Assembly: GCF_008364685.1 (NCBI RefSeq)
Contig: NZ_VTTL01000004.1
Location: 357,559 to 421,558, forward strand
DNA length: 64,000 bases
Source of the DNA: Xanthobacter oligotrophicus
GTDB lineage: Bacteria > Pseudomonadota > Alphaproteobacteria > Rhizobiales > Xanthobacteraceae
Direction: 5' to 3'
The translations under genes and the position numbers were made by a program. The notes under the pieces were generated by a model. The model was not told the DNA's origin and made no database searches. It saw only the letters and a list, made by a program, of their open reading frames with translations. The number at the start of each line of letters is the position of its first letter. Positions within the stretch are counted from its first letter, which is position 1. Shown here in pieces: positions 7,913 to 17,874 of the stretch.

Positions 7913-8629
7913 ATGGCCCAACCCCGCGACATCATCGGCCGGGCGCCTTCCCTCGCCGAGACGCTGGCGCACCGGCTCCGGGAGGAGATCGCCTCCGGCC
8001 GCCTCCAGCCGGGCGAGCGGCTGCCCACCGAGCACCAGATGGCGGAGACCTACGGCGTCAGCCGGCCCATCGTGCGCGAGGCGGTGGGGCGGCTGAAGCA
8101 TGACGGCCTGGTCACCACCCGCCAGGGTGCCGGCGCGTTCGTGGCCGAGCCGGGCGCCGCTTCCACCTTCCGGCTCGACATCGCCGATTTCAGCGACAAG
8201 GTGGAGATGCGCGCCATCGTCGAGCTGCTGATGGCGGTGGAGGCCACCGCCACCGCCCATGCCGCCGTGCGCCGCTCGGAAGAGGATCTCGCCCGCATCG
8301 GGGAACAGCTCGAAGCCATGCAGGATGCCATCGTCCGCGGCGAGCCGGGGGTGGACGAGGACATGGCGTTTCATCGCAGTATCGTGGAGGCCACGGGCAA
8401 TCCCTACTTCCGCGACCTGTCCCAGTTCCTCGATCACCGGGTGCGCCACTTCATCCGCACGGCGCGGGCGAACACGGCCCGCCATGGCGGGCTCGCCCAG
8501 GCGGTGCAGCGCGAGCACGATGCCATCTTCGCCGCCATCGAGAAGAAGGACCCCGTCGCCGCCCGCGCCGCCGCCGAGGAGCACCTGCGCAACGCCGCCG
8601 CCCGCCTCGCGGTCTATCTGGGGCCGTGA
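7913..8629 (+). CDS. FadR-subfamily GntR transcriptional regulator
   Basis: 238 residues. Residues 10-75 form the winged helix (LQPGERLPTE, VSRPIVREAVGRL, DGLVTTRQGAGAFV). The remainder is an all-helical FCD ligand domain with D-x4-H (DEDMAFH) and later EHDAIF and EEHL segments that supply the metal ligands in this family. Such regulators usually repress nearby catabolic genes until a carboxylate effector binds. It ends the rightward operon 61 bp after the second SDR; that gap holds a small GC-rich dyad but no copy of the candidate operator. Confidence 0.88.
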   Translation: MAQPRDIIGRAPSLAETLAHRLREEIASGRLQPGERLPTEHQMAETYGVSRPIVREAVGRLKHDGLVTTRQGAGAFVAEPGAASTFRLDIADFSDKVEMRAIVELLMAVEATATAHAAVRRSEEDLARIGEQLEAMQDAIVRGEPGVDEDMAFHRSIVEATGNPYFRDLSQFLDHRVRHFIRTARANTARHGGLAQAVQREHDAIFAAIEKKDPVAARAAAEEHLRNAAARLAVYLGP

Positions 8630-8660
8630 GGGGGGCTCTTGGGAGTGTCGAGCCGCTGAA

Positions 8661-8961
8661 CCCTCTCCCGCTTGCGGGGGAGGGCAGGGTGGGGGCTGGC
8701 GGCTGCCGCAATCCCGCCCTTCGGGGGCACGGCCACGTCCCATTCCGGTACACTCCGCGCCCCGGGACCACACGCAGTCGGAACGCAGCGTGTCCGAATC
8801 GGTTATTGCTATCGTTTCCTGGTTTGTTCTTTCCGGGGCCTTTGGCTCAGCCTCCGGCGTCTTGCCCCCACCCCAACCCTCCCCCGCATCGAAGCCGGAT
8901 GTTTCCGGCTTCGACCCTTGGGGATCCGAACTCGGCAACAGCCGAGTTAGGGCGGGAGAGG
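8661..8961. repeat. GC-rich nested inverted repeat in the 384-bp intergenic region
   Basis: The region 8630-9013 has no supported gene. It starts with the hairpin CCCTCTCCCGC/GCGGGGGAGGG (8661-8684). The flank GCGGGGGAGGG plus GGGTGGGGGC (8674-8696) recurs as its complement at about 8863-8887, and GCGGGAGAGGG at 8952-8962 closes the palindrome against 8661-8671. Inside the right arm is a stem GAAGCCGGA/TCCGGCTTC (8891-8908). This resembles dispersed extragenic palindromes of GC-rich alphaproteobacteria and may also end the upstream transcript. Confidence 0.55.
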
Positions 8962-9013
8962 GGGCCGCGCCGGTTCGGGACGCGGGACATGGCCCCCTGA
9001 AATCCGCTCCCCC

Positions 9014-10615
9014 TCACCGCCGCTCGAAGGTGCCGAGGCCGTTGTCGTTGAAGAATTCCACCTTCATCCGCCGGTCCGAGAAGGTGACCTGCGACACCGA
9101 TCCCGCCGGCGCCGTCTCCTCGCCCTCGGGCCGGAAGATGAAATCGTCCCCGCTCCAGTGGTCGAGGGTGAAGACCCGGGGCTTCGGTCCCACGGTGAGG
9201 ACGAGGCGGCCCTTGTCCTCGCTCACCCGCGCCTCGCCGAAATAGGCATTGGCATAGGTGCCCACATAGGCGGACAGGGACTTGGCCGGCGCCGGCTTGG
9301 CCGGCGCGATCTTGCCCGCGAGAGCGCCGAGCGGCGTGTAGAGCGGATCGATGAGGGGGCCATAGGCGGCGAGCCAGTCCCGCGTCACCGTGCCGAACTG
9401 GGCAAGGTCCATGAAGCTGGCGGAGAGGGCTTCCGGCACGCCGGTGGGCTGGGCATTGGTGAGCACCACGATGCCCAGCTTCTCGGACGGCAGCAGCACG
9501 TAATTGGTGCCGGCACCGAGAATGAAGGCGCCGGAATGGTCGACCATCACCCGGCCCGCCGGCGACACGTTCACCGCGAAGCCATAGCCATAGAAGCCGG
9601 CGCGGGCGTCAGCGGCATAGGCGGGCGAGGAGATCATCTCCGGCCGCATGGCGGGCAGCAGCGCCTTCTCGGGCACGACCTGCCGGCCCTCGTAGGTGCC
9701 GCCGCCCAGCACGAAGCCGAGCCAGCGGGCCATGTCCCGCACGGACGAGCTCACCCCGCCCGCCGGGGACTGGGCCTGCGGATCGCGCTGGAACTTCGCG
9801 GCGAAGGTCTTGCTCTCCCCGATCTTGCCCACCCGCACATGGGGCACGGCGCGGTTGGGCCGGGCCATGTAGTCGGAAAAGCGCGAGGAGGTGGAGGCCA
9901 TGCCCAGCGGCTTGTAGAGCACCTCGTCCGACAGGGTCTCCCAGTCCCTGCCCGATGCGGTGGCCACAGCCTCGGCGGCGGCGGTGACGCCGAAATTGGT
10001 GTAGGCGTAGGAGACGCGGAACGGGGCGAGGGGCAGCTTCTTCAGCCGCTCCAGCACCTGCCGCCGATCGTAGCCGAGGTCTTCCAGTTCGTCGCCAGCA
10101 TGGTCCGGCAGGCCGGAACGGTGGCTGTAGAGATCGGCGATGGTGACGTGCTCGGACACCCAATCATCGTTCAGGGCGAACCAGGGCAGCAGGTCTTCCA
10201 CCGGCGTGTCCCACTTCACCGTGCCCTTGCCCACCTCATGGGCGACAACGCCGGCGCCCACCGACTTGGACAGGGAGGCGAGCTGGAACACGGTGTCCGC
10301 GTCAATGGCCGCGCTCTCGCCCACCTTGCGCACGCCATAGCCCTTGAGGAACACCGTCTTGCCCTCGTGCACCACGGCCACCGCGAGGCCGGGCACGCCG
10401 CTGCGCGCCATGAGGTCCCGGGCGAGGGCATCGACCTTGCCCACCGCGCTCTCGATCTGCCCCTTGGGGATGGGCACGCCCGACGTCTGCGGCGGCGGCC
10501 GGGAGGCGTCGATCTGGGTCTGGGCGAGGGCGGGGGAGGCGAGGAGGAGGAGGGCGAGGGCTGTGGAGGGAAGGCCGGCGCGCCGGCCGGTTCGTGGGAA
10601 ACGCCTGTGGGCCAT
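9014..10615 (-). CDS. Exported serine beta-lactamase-fold hydrolase (class C/esterase type)
   Basis: 533 residues from the ATG at 10615, with GGAGG eight bases upstream; an ATG five codons earlier contains that ribosome site. A Sec signal ends in ALA near residue 30. The domain has SLSK (catalytic Ser-x-x-Lys, near 128), YTN as the second motif (near 200) and a long C-terminal beta domain (about 420-533) like DUF3471. Such proteins act in the periplasm as peptidases or esterases on peptidoglycan or small esters; the length and C-terminal domain argue against a true AmpC resistance enzyme. It stands alone. Confidence 0.8.
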   Translation of the reverse strand: MAHRRFPRTGRRAGLPSTALALLLLASPALAQTQIDASRPPPQTSGVPIPKGQIESAVGKVDALARDLMARSGVPGLAVAVVHEGKTVFLKGYGVRKVGESAAIDADTVFQLASLSKSVGAGVVAHEVGKGTVKWDTPVEDLLPWFALNDDWVSEHVTIADLYSHRSGLPDHAGDELEDLGYDRRQVLERLKKLPLAPFRVSYAYTNFGVTAAAEAVATASGRDWETLSDEVLYKPLGMASTSSRFSDYMARPNRAVPHVRVGKIGESKTFAAKFQRDPQAQSPAGGVSSSVRDMARWLGFVLGGGTYEGRQVVPEKALLPAMRPEMISSPAYAADARAGFYGYGFAVNVSPAGRVMVDHSGAFILGAGTNYVLLPSEKLGIVVLTNAQPTGVPEALSASFMDLAQFGTVTRDWLAAYGPLIDPLYTPLGALAGKIAPAKPAPAKSLSAYVGTYANAYFGEARVSEDKGRLVLTVGPKPRVFTLDHWSGDDFIFRPEGEETAPAGSVSQVTFSDRRMKVEFFNDNGLGTFERR

Positions 10616-10922
10616 CGGTGCTGCCTCCATCCGCCCGCGCGCGCCGGCGCAGGCTGCTTATGGCTCCAGGCTTAACGGCAGGGGCGGGCGGCCCGCAAGG
10701 GGCGGATGGAGCGGGGCAGGGCCGGGAGCCGAGCGGGATGTCGGGGCTGGCGGTGGAGGGGCCGGCGCTGGTGGTCTCGGACCGTCCGCCGGGCCGGTGG
10801 GGCGGACGGGACGCTGGATTACCTGCCGCGCCTCGGCTTCCTGCTGCGGCTTCTGGCGGGCGGGATCGGGCGCGGCGGCAACGACAACGGTTGAGACCGG
10901 GGCCGTCGGTCCGAGCGTCCGC
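10616..10922. other. Intergenic region with one hairpin, no gene
   Basis: Very GC-rich, no supported coding frame. A 9-bp stem CCGTCCGCC/GGCGGACGG (10782-10790 with 10801-10809) could end the leftward kinase transcript; no T-run follows. The promoter of the hydrolase gene must lie downstream of it but I cannot place it. Confidence 0.4.
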
Positions 10923-13235
<2,313 letters not shown>

Positions 13236-13535
13236 CGCCGGTCTCCTCCGGGTGTCCGGGGGCGTCGAGCGGCCTACTGCTCTTGAGCCCCCACGTCCTA
13301 GATCTGGAGGGACGTGCCGCATCTCTCCGAATCGAGCCCATTGGAATCGAATCGGAGGGCTGTTGTCTAGAGTCCAGCCGAGTCAAGAGGCGAATAAATA
13401 CGGCCACGCCTTGGTTTTCGCCGGTTTTGGGCCGGTGGACAAAGCGTCCGGGTGCCATCGGGCGCAGCGACGCTGGGTCGCCGTGGACGGGGCGGCAGCG
13501 GGGTGCTTCTGTGCCGTCCCAAACAGGAGGAAAAC
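13236..13535. other. Divergent control region between pleC and fae-like gene
   Basis: 300 bp without a gene. It holds an 11-bp imperfect inverted repeat, CTCCGAATCGA (13325-13335) and TCGAATCGGAG (13347-13357), one mismatch, 11-bp spacing, 112 bp ahead of the kinase start. A short AT-rich patch (13390-13400) is the likeliest promoter zone. No function can be assigned. Confidence 0.35.
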
Positions 13536-14075
13536 ATGACCGATATCTGGTTCAAGGCGGGTGAAGCGACGGTTCTGGCGGCGGAGGGGCAGGCCACCGA
13601 TGCCATGCCGGAAGTGCTGATCGGCTCCGTGCGCGGCCCGGTGGGGCAGGCGGTCGCCTCCATGATGGGGCAGGTGCAGGGCCACACCCGCATGTTCGTG
13701 GTGCGCGACCTGAACCAGCTGGTGCGCCCGCTGACCATGATGACCACCAAGGCCACCATCCACACCGCCGAGTATGTGGATCTCCTCGGCGGCGTGGTGC
13801 AGGCGGCCATGGGGGACGCCATCATCGATTGCGTCAGCGAGGGTATCCTGCCCAAGGACGAGGTGGACGAACTGGCCATGATCATCATGGTGTGGCTCGA
13901 TCCGCGCTGTGCCGAGGACCCGGACCTCGACAAGGCCGACCTCTACCGCACCAATTACGAGGCGACCAAGCTCGCCATCTCCCGCGCCATCAAGGGCGAG
14001 CCCTCCATCGACGAGCTGATCGCCAACCGCAAGAGCGTCAAGCACTACGCTCTGGAAGGCGTGATCGAATACTGA
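13536..14075 (+). CDS. Formaldehyde-activating enzyme (Fae) family paralogue lacking the conserved His
   Basis: 179 residues, the Fae family length. The start is the ATG at 13536 after CAGGAGG; a longer frame from 13452 lacks a site. Family marks are LIGSVRGPVG (28-37), GHT (49-51), the MMTTKATI strand (68-75) and NYEATKLAI near the C-terminus. Fae condenses formaldehyde with tetrahydromethanopterin. In active Fae the segment before LIG is A-H-I-D, and that histidine is the proposed acid catalyst; here it reads A-M-P-E with Met24 instead. So the fold is kept but the classic activity is doubtful. It is a lone gene, with no other H4MPT-pathway gene in view. Confidence 0.82.
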   Translation: MTDIWFKAGEATVLAAEGQATDAMPEVLIGSVRGPVGQAVASMMGQVQGHTRMFVVRDLNQLVRPLTMMTTKATIHTAEYVDLLGGVVQAAMGDAIIDCVSEGILPKDEVDELAMIIMVWLDPRCAEDPDLDKADLYRTNYEATKLAISRAIKGEPSIDELIANRKSVKHYALEGVIEY

Positions 14076-14141
14076 CGCCGGCGCGCGCGCCGATCGGATT
14101 GCGCCGCGATCTGGTCGCATAGCGCGCTCTGTCCAAGGCGG

Positions 14142-14160
14142 GAGGAGGCGGGGCCTCCTC
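14142..14160. terminator. Bidirectional hairpin between fae-like gene and MFS gene
   Basis: An 8-bp perfect stem GAGGAGGC/GCCTCCTC with a GGG loop, followed by TTG on the plus strand, lies between convergent genes (67 bp after the first stop, 46 bp before the second). Confidence 0.5.
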
Positions 14161-14205
14161 TTGCCTCGCCGGGCGGAATGCACCGGCGCGCGGCCACAGC
14201 CCCGC

Positions 14206-15480
14206 TCAGATGCTGCGGCCGGTTTCGGGCATGCGCACGGCATAGATCACGAAGCCCAGGGCGGCGATGGCCGAGAGGGTGAGGAAGGCCGCGGAATAGC
14301 CGGCCCACACGATGGTCACCCCCGCCAGCGACGCCGACAGGGCGGCGCCGAGGCCCTGCGCGGTGGCAATGGCACCCTGGCTGATGTTGAAGCGTCCGGT
14401 TCCGTAGGTCAGGTCGGCCACCACCACGGGAAACAGCGCGCCATAGATGCCGGCGCCGACGCCGTCGAGGCACTGCACCGCGAACAGCCAGTACGGGTCG
14501 TTGGAGACCGGATACAGGGCGCCGCGCAGGGCCAGCACCCCGAAGGCGGCGAGGAAGATGGGCTTGTGGCCCCAGGCGTCGGCCTTGGCGCCCACCATGA
14601 CGGCGACGGGAACCATCACGCATTGGGCGACCACGATGCACAGGGCGATCAGGGAGGTCGCCTGCTCGCTCCCCACCACCTTGGTGAGCAACTGGCCGGT
14701 GGAGGTCAGCATGGCGGCGTTGGAGAGGTGGAAGAGGAAGCACAGCACGGCGAACAGCAGCAGCGTGCGGTTGGCCAGCAGCACGCCGAGGCTGGAGGGC
14801 TTCTCCGCGTCGTCTCTCTCGTGGGCGAGGCCGCGAGCCCGGGTGTCGTCGATCTCCGCCCGCGGCACCACCAGCATGGCGCCGATGCTCAGCACGGCGA
14901 GGGCGGCCATCAGCCAGAACACCACGATGGGCCCGAACAGGATGGCGGTTCCCGCCGCGATGGCCGCCGCCAGGGCATTGCCCATGTGGTTGAAGGCCTC
15001 GTTGCGCCCGATGCGCCGTGAAAATGCCTTCGGCCCCACGAGGCCAAGTGTGATGGCCGACAGGGCGGGCGCAAAGATCGCCCCGGCGACGGCGGCGAGG
15101 GATTGGGTGCCGGTGACGAGGTAGAAATTGGAGGTCAGCGGCAGCGCGAGGCAGGAGAGGGTGACCGCCAGCGCCGCGCCGATGATGATGGCCGGCTTGT
15201 TCCGGCTGTTGTCGATCAGGGCGCCGGCGGGGGTCTGGGCGATGAGCCCGACGAGGCCGGCGATGGTCATCACGAGGCCCACCGTGGCCTCGTTCCACCC
15301 CTGGTCCGGCCCGCGCACGGCGATGAGATAGATGGCGAGGTAGGGCCCGAGGCCGTCGCGCACATCCGCCAGGAACAGGTTGAGGGTATCGAGGCCGAAG
15401 GCCGCCCGGCGGGAGGGGCCGCCGGCCTGGGGACCGCCCGAGGCGTCCTCCAGTTGCACACCATGAACCTGATCCAGCAT
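14206..15480 (-). CDS. MFS transporter
   Basis: 424 residues from the ATG at 15480; the extra 72 residues of the longest frame are hydrophilic and out of character. Twelve hydrophobic segments can be traced. The A-motif loop after helix 2 reads GALIDNSRNKPA. A charged central loop (near 210-235) divides two halves, as usual for the family. It is an inner-membrane secondary transporter; the substrate cannot be told. It is isolated, convergent with the fae-like gene and divergent from the sigma factor gene. Confidence 0.8.
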   Translation of the reverse strand: MLDQVHGVQLEDASGGPQAGGPSRRAAFGLDTLNLFLADVRDGLGPYLAIYLIAVRGPDQGWNEATVGLVMTIAGLVGLIAQTPAGALIDNSRNKPAIIIGAALAVTLSCLALPLTSNFYLVTGTQSLAAVAGAIFAPALSAITLGLVGPKAFSRRIGRNEAFNHMGNALAAAIAAGTAILFGPIVVFWLMAALAVLSIGAMLVVPRAEIDDTRARGLAHERDDAEKPSSLGVLLANRTLLLFAVLCFLFHLSNAAMLTSTGQLLTKVVGSEQATSLIALCIVVAQCVMVPVAVMVGAKADAWGHKPIFLAAFGVLALRGALYPVSNDPYWLFAVQCLDGVGAGIYGALFPVVVADLTYGTGRFNISQGAIATAQGLGAALSASLAGVTIVWAGYSAAFLTLSAIAALGFVIYAVRMPETGRSI

Positions 15481-16029
15481 CGCCCCCCCGATTTCATTGC
15501 CGCAGCGGTGTGTTTGTGCCCGAGCGGGACGTGCGGCACCAGCCCGGCTCAAGGTGCCCGCGAGGAGGCAACGCCGCCGCGCCGCGCGGGGTCCGGGGCT
15601 GTGCTGGAATCTTTGCCGGCGTGAAGCCGTGGCCCGATCAGGCGCTGCCTCGGGTGGGCAGGGTCTCCGGTTCGCGTCGGACAGTAATGTCAACACGCGA
15701 GCTGGCGCTGTTGCCGTCGTCCGCTACCTGCGGCGAGTGCTCCAGTCTCATGAGGGCGTCATCCCATTGGCCGGAAAATGCTTTGGGTCACGCTGACGTT
15801 GATGGAGGCCGTTCGGGGTCTCGGCTAAGGTCGAAGCGCGCGCGGCGCATTCGGGGGCTCGTATCATCCGATCGCGTCCGGGCTTCGTATCGAGTGCATG
15901 GATGTCGCCGAGCCCAGCCTGTTGGTTTCCCCTCTCCTGCCGTCGCCCCGGGCGCGTTCGCTCGGCAGCGCGCGTGCGGGCGCACTGTTTGCGGTCGCGG
16001 CGGCCGGAACCCCTGCCGGGTTGCCAGCC
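15481..16029. other. 549-bp control region between MFS and ECF sigma genes
   Basis: No supported coding frame, although the sigma-factor frame stays open upstream. The stretch GGAAAATGCTTT (15773-15784) matches one end of the 49-bp repeat found at 32751 and 36069 and may be a decayed remnant. The ECF autoregulated promoter is expected here; I could not identify it with confidence. Confidence 0.35.
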
Positions 16030-16602
16030 ATGAGCGCTGCCGCACCCGAGCCCCGCGCCGGAGCCGACATGAGCGCTCTCGTCGTCGCCATCGCCCGCAC
16101 CGGGGACCGCGAGGCGTTCGCCCTCCTGTTCCGCCACTTCGCGCCACGGGTGAAGGCCTTCCTCATGCGCAGCGGCCTCTCCGCCAACGCGGCGGAGGAG
16201 CTGGCGCAGGAAACGCTGCTGATGGTGTGGCGCAAGGCGTCCTATTTCGACCCCACGCGCGCCGCCGCCTCCACCTGGATCTTCACCATCGCCCGCAACC
16301 TCTCCATCGACCTGAAGCGCCGCGAGCGCCACATGAGCACGGTGGATGTGGACGCTGCGGACGAGGAGGCCGACGAGACCTCCGGCGAGACCATCCTCAT
16401 GAGCGCCGAGCGCGAGGCGCGGGTGCGGGCGGCCCTTGCCAAGCTCTCCGAGGAGCAGGCCACCATCGTCCGGCTCTCCTTCTTTCAGGAGAAGCCCCAT
16501 TCGCAGATCGCGCAGGAGCTGGGCATTCCGCTCGGCACCGCCAAGTCGCGCGTCCGCCTGGCGCTGAGCCGCCTGCGCACGCTGCTGGAAGATTTGAAAT
16601 GA
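16030..16602 (+). CDS. rpoE: RNA polymerase ECF sigma factor, RpoE of the ChrR-controlled type
   Basis: 190 residues from the ATG at 16030; the frame is open 44 codons further upstream and another ATG lies 13 codons inside. Region 2 (about residues 30-95: LFRHFAPRVKAFL, ELAQETLLMVWRKA, FTIARNLSIDLKR) and region 4 (about 130-185: QIAQELGIPLGTAKSRV, RLALSRLR) are both complete. The stop overlaps the chrR start (ATGA), so both proteins are made together. In Rhodobacter this pair mounts the singlet-oxygen response. The sigma factor is held by ChrR until released. Confidence 0.88.
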   Translation: MSAAAPEPRAGADMSALVVAIARTGDREAFALLFRHFAPRVKAFLMRSGLSANAAEELAQETLLMVWRKASYFDPTRAAASTWIFTIARNLSIDLKRRERHMSTVDVDAADEEADETSGETILMSAEREARVRAALAKLSEEQATIVRLSFFQEKPHSQIAQELGIPLGTAKSRVRLALSRLRTLLEDLK

Positions 16603-17306
16603 GCGTCCATTCCCATCCCGGCGATGCGGCCCTGCTGCGCTATGCGGCCGGCACGCTGCCGGCCGGGCCGGCCCTGCTGGTGGAGATCCATCTCCAGGGC
16701 TGCCCGCACTGCCGCGCGGCGGTGCGCCGTTTCGAGGCGGTGGGCGGGGCGCTGCTCGATGCGGCCGAGCCGGCGGCCCTCGCCGGCGACGCCTTCGCCC
16801 GTACCCTGGCGCGGCTTGGTCCCCCGCCCGTGTCCGGGGACCTGAGGGGCGGAGATGCGCGGCGCGATCATCTGGAGGCCGCATTCTCCGGCCCGGCCGC
16901 CGTGCCGCGCCTTCCGGAAGGGCTGATGCTGCCGGAGGGCGTCCGCCTGCCCCGGCCGCTCACCTCCCGCCGCATCGGTGCCATGATGCCGGTGGCGCCC
17001 GGCGTGCGCATGGGGCGGGTGCATGTGCCCGAGGACGGGCAGTCCAATGTCTTCCTGTTCCAGATCGGGCCGGGCCGGGCCATTCCCCGGCACACCCACG
17101 TTGGAACGGAATTTACCCACGTCATCTGCGGCGGCTTCAGCGATCCGTCCGGCCATTACGGTGCCGGCGACCTGGTGGAGGCGGACGGGGACGTGGAGCA
17201 TTCGCCCCGCGTGGATGACGACGGCACCTGCATCTGCCTTGCCGCCTTCGAGGGCCGGCTGCGCTTTCGCGGCCTGCTGGGCGTTGTGCTGCGGCCGTTC
17301 CTTTGA
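16599..17306 (+). CDS. chrR: ChrR-type zinc anti-sigma factor with cupin domain
   Basis: 235 residues. The N-terminal anti-sigma domain has zinc ligands His6, His31, Cys35 and Cys38 (HLQGCPHC), at the same residue numbers as Rhodobacter sphaeroides ChrR. The C-terminal cupin (about 120-235) keeps a second metal site, His165-x-His167-x3-Glu171 and His201, the same spacing as the ChrR cupin ligands with a 24-residue longer linker. By family knowledge the first domain binds the sigma factor, and the cupin senses singlet oxygen or organic peroxides and triggers proteolysis of ChrR. Translationally coupled to rpoE. Confidence 0.9.
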   Translation: MSVHSHPGDAALLRYAAGTLPAGPALLVEIHLQGCPHCRAAVRRFEAVGGALLDAAEPAALAGDAFARTLARLGPPPVSGDLRGGDARRDHLEAAFSGPAAVPRLPEGLMLPEGVRLPRPLTSRRIGAMMPVAPGVRMGRVHVPEDGQSNVFLFQIGPGRAIPRHTHVGTEFTHVICGGFSDPSGHYGAGDLVEADGDVEHSPRVDDDGTCICLAAFEGRLRFRGLLGVVLRPFL

Positions 17307-17312
17307 GCGCGC

Positions 17313-17852
17313 TCAGAACGAATTGCGCGGCACGCCCTTCTTCACCACCGACAGGGCGTGGGACAGGTCGCTCGCCAGCTCGGCCTTCTGGTCCGGCCCC
17401 AGGAAGCGCCCCACCGGCACTGTGCGCGGACCGCTGACGAGGGCGACATCCAGCGTGCCATGGTCCTCGTCGTCCTCCCGCGTCAGGCGGGTCCAGAACG
17501 GGTTGAGTCGGGTGATGGTGCGTCGTCCGCGCGCCGGCTCGCGCCGCACCTCGATGACGCTGGGGGTGACCAGGATGTGCTCGCGCGCCCGCGCCGAGCG
17601 GAAGCTGGCGCGGAAGGCCACATAGATCAGCAGCACGTCGAGGCCGAAGAAGCCGAAGATGGGCCATGCCCCCATGGCGAGGAAGGCGAGCCCGGTGACG
17701 AGGCTGACGCCACCCACGCCCATCATCACCAGGCGAAAGCCACGCGGGGTGAGCGAGCGATGCGGGGCAAGCGTCACCGCATAGACGACGGGCTCTTCGG
17801 GCGAGCCCGCATCCCCTTCGGGTGCGGTATCACGGTCGCTGGCTTGGGGCAT
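17313..17852 (-). CDS. DUF2244 membrane protein
   Basis: 179 residues. An acidic N-terminus precedes two adjacent transmembrane helices (about residues 42-60 and 63-81), followed by a soluble part with EHILVTPSVIEVRRE and TRLNPFWTRL, the hallmark of DUF2244 proteins that are widespread in alphaproteobacteria. The function is unknown. The ATG at 17852 lies only 22 bp from the start of the divergent nth gene, so promoters of the two genes must overlap or lie inside the neighbour. Confidence 0.8.
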   Translation of the reverse strand: MPQASDRDTAPEGDAGSPEEPVVYAVTLAPHRSLTPRGFRLVMMGVGGVSLVTGLAFLAMGAWPIFGFFGLDVLLIYVAFRASFRSARAREHILVTPSVIEVRREPARGRRTITRLNPFWTRLTREDDEDHGTLDVALVSGPRTVPVGRFLGPDQKAELASDLSHALSVVKKGVPRNSF

Positions 17853-17874
17853 TGGCGACCAGTATACCGGAAAA

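Noticed and set aside
9014..10615. AmpC resistance beta-lactamase
   Set aside because: Length, extra C-terminal domain and lack of an ampR neighbour indicate an ordinary serine hydrolase.
10706..10894. 62-codon frame ending in a hydrophobic stretch and GRGGNDNG
   Set aside because: No suitable start near the hydrophobic stretch, no ribosome site; likely chance within the gene-free gap.
15773..15784. Possible third copy of the 49-bp repeat
   Set aside because: Only about 12 bp match one end; could be chance, so noted but not annotated.
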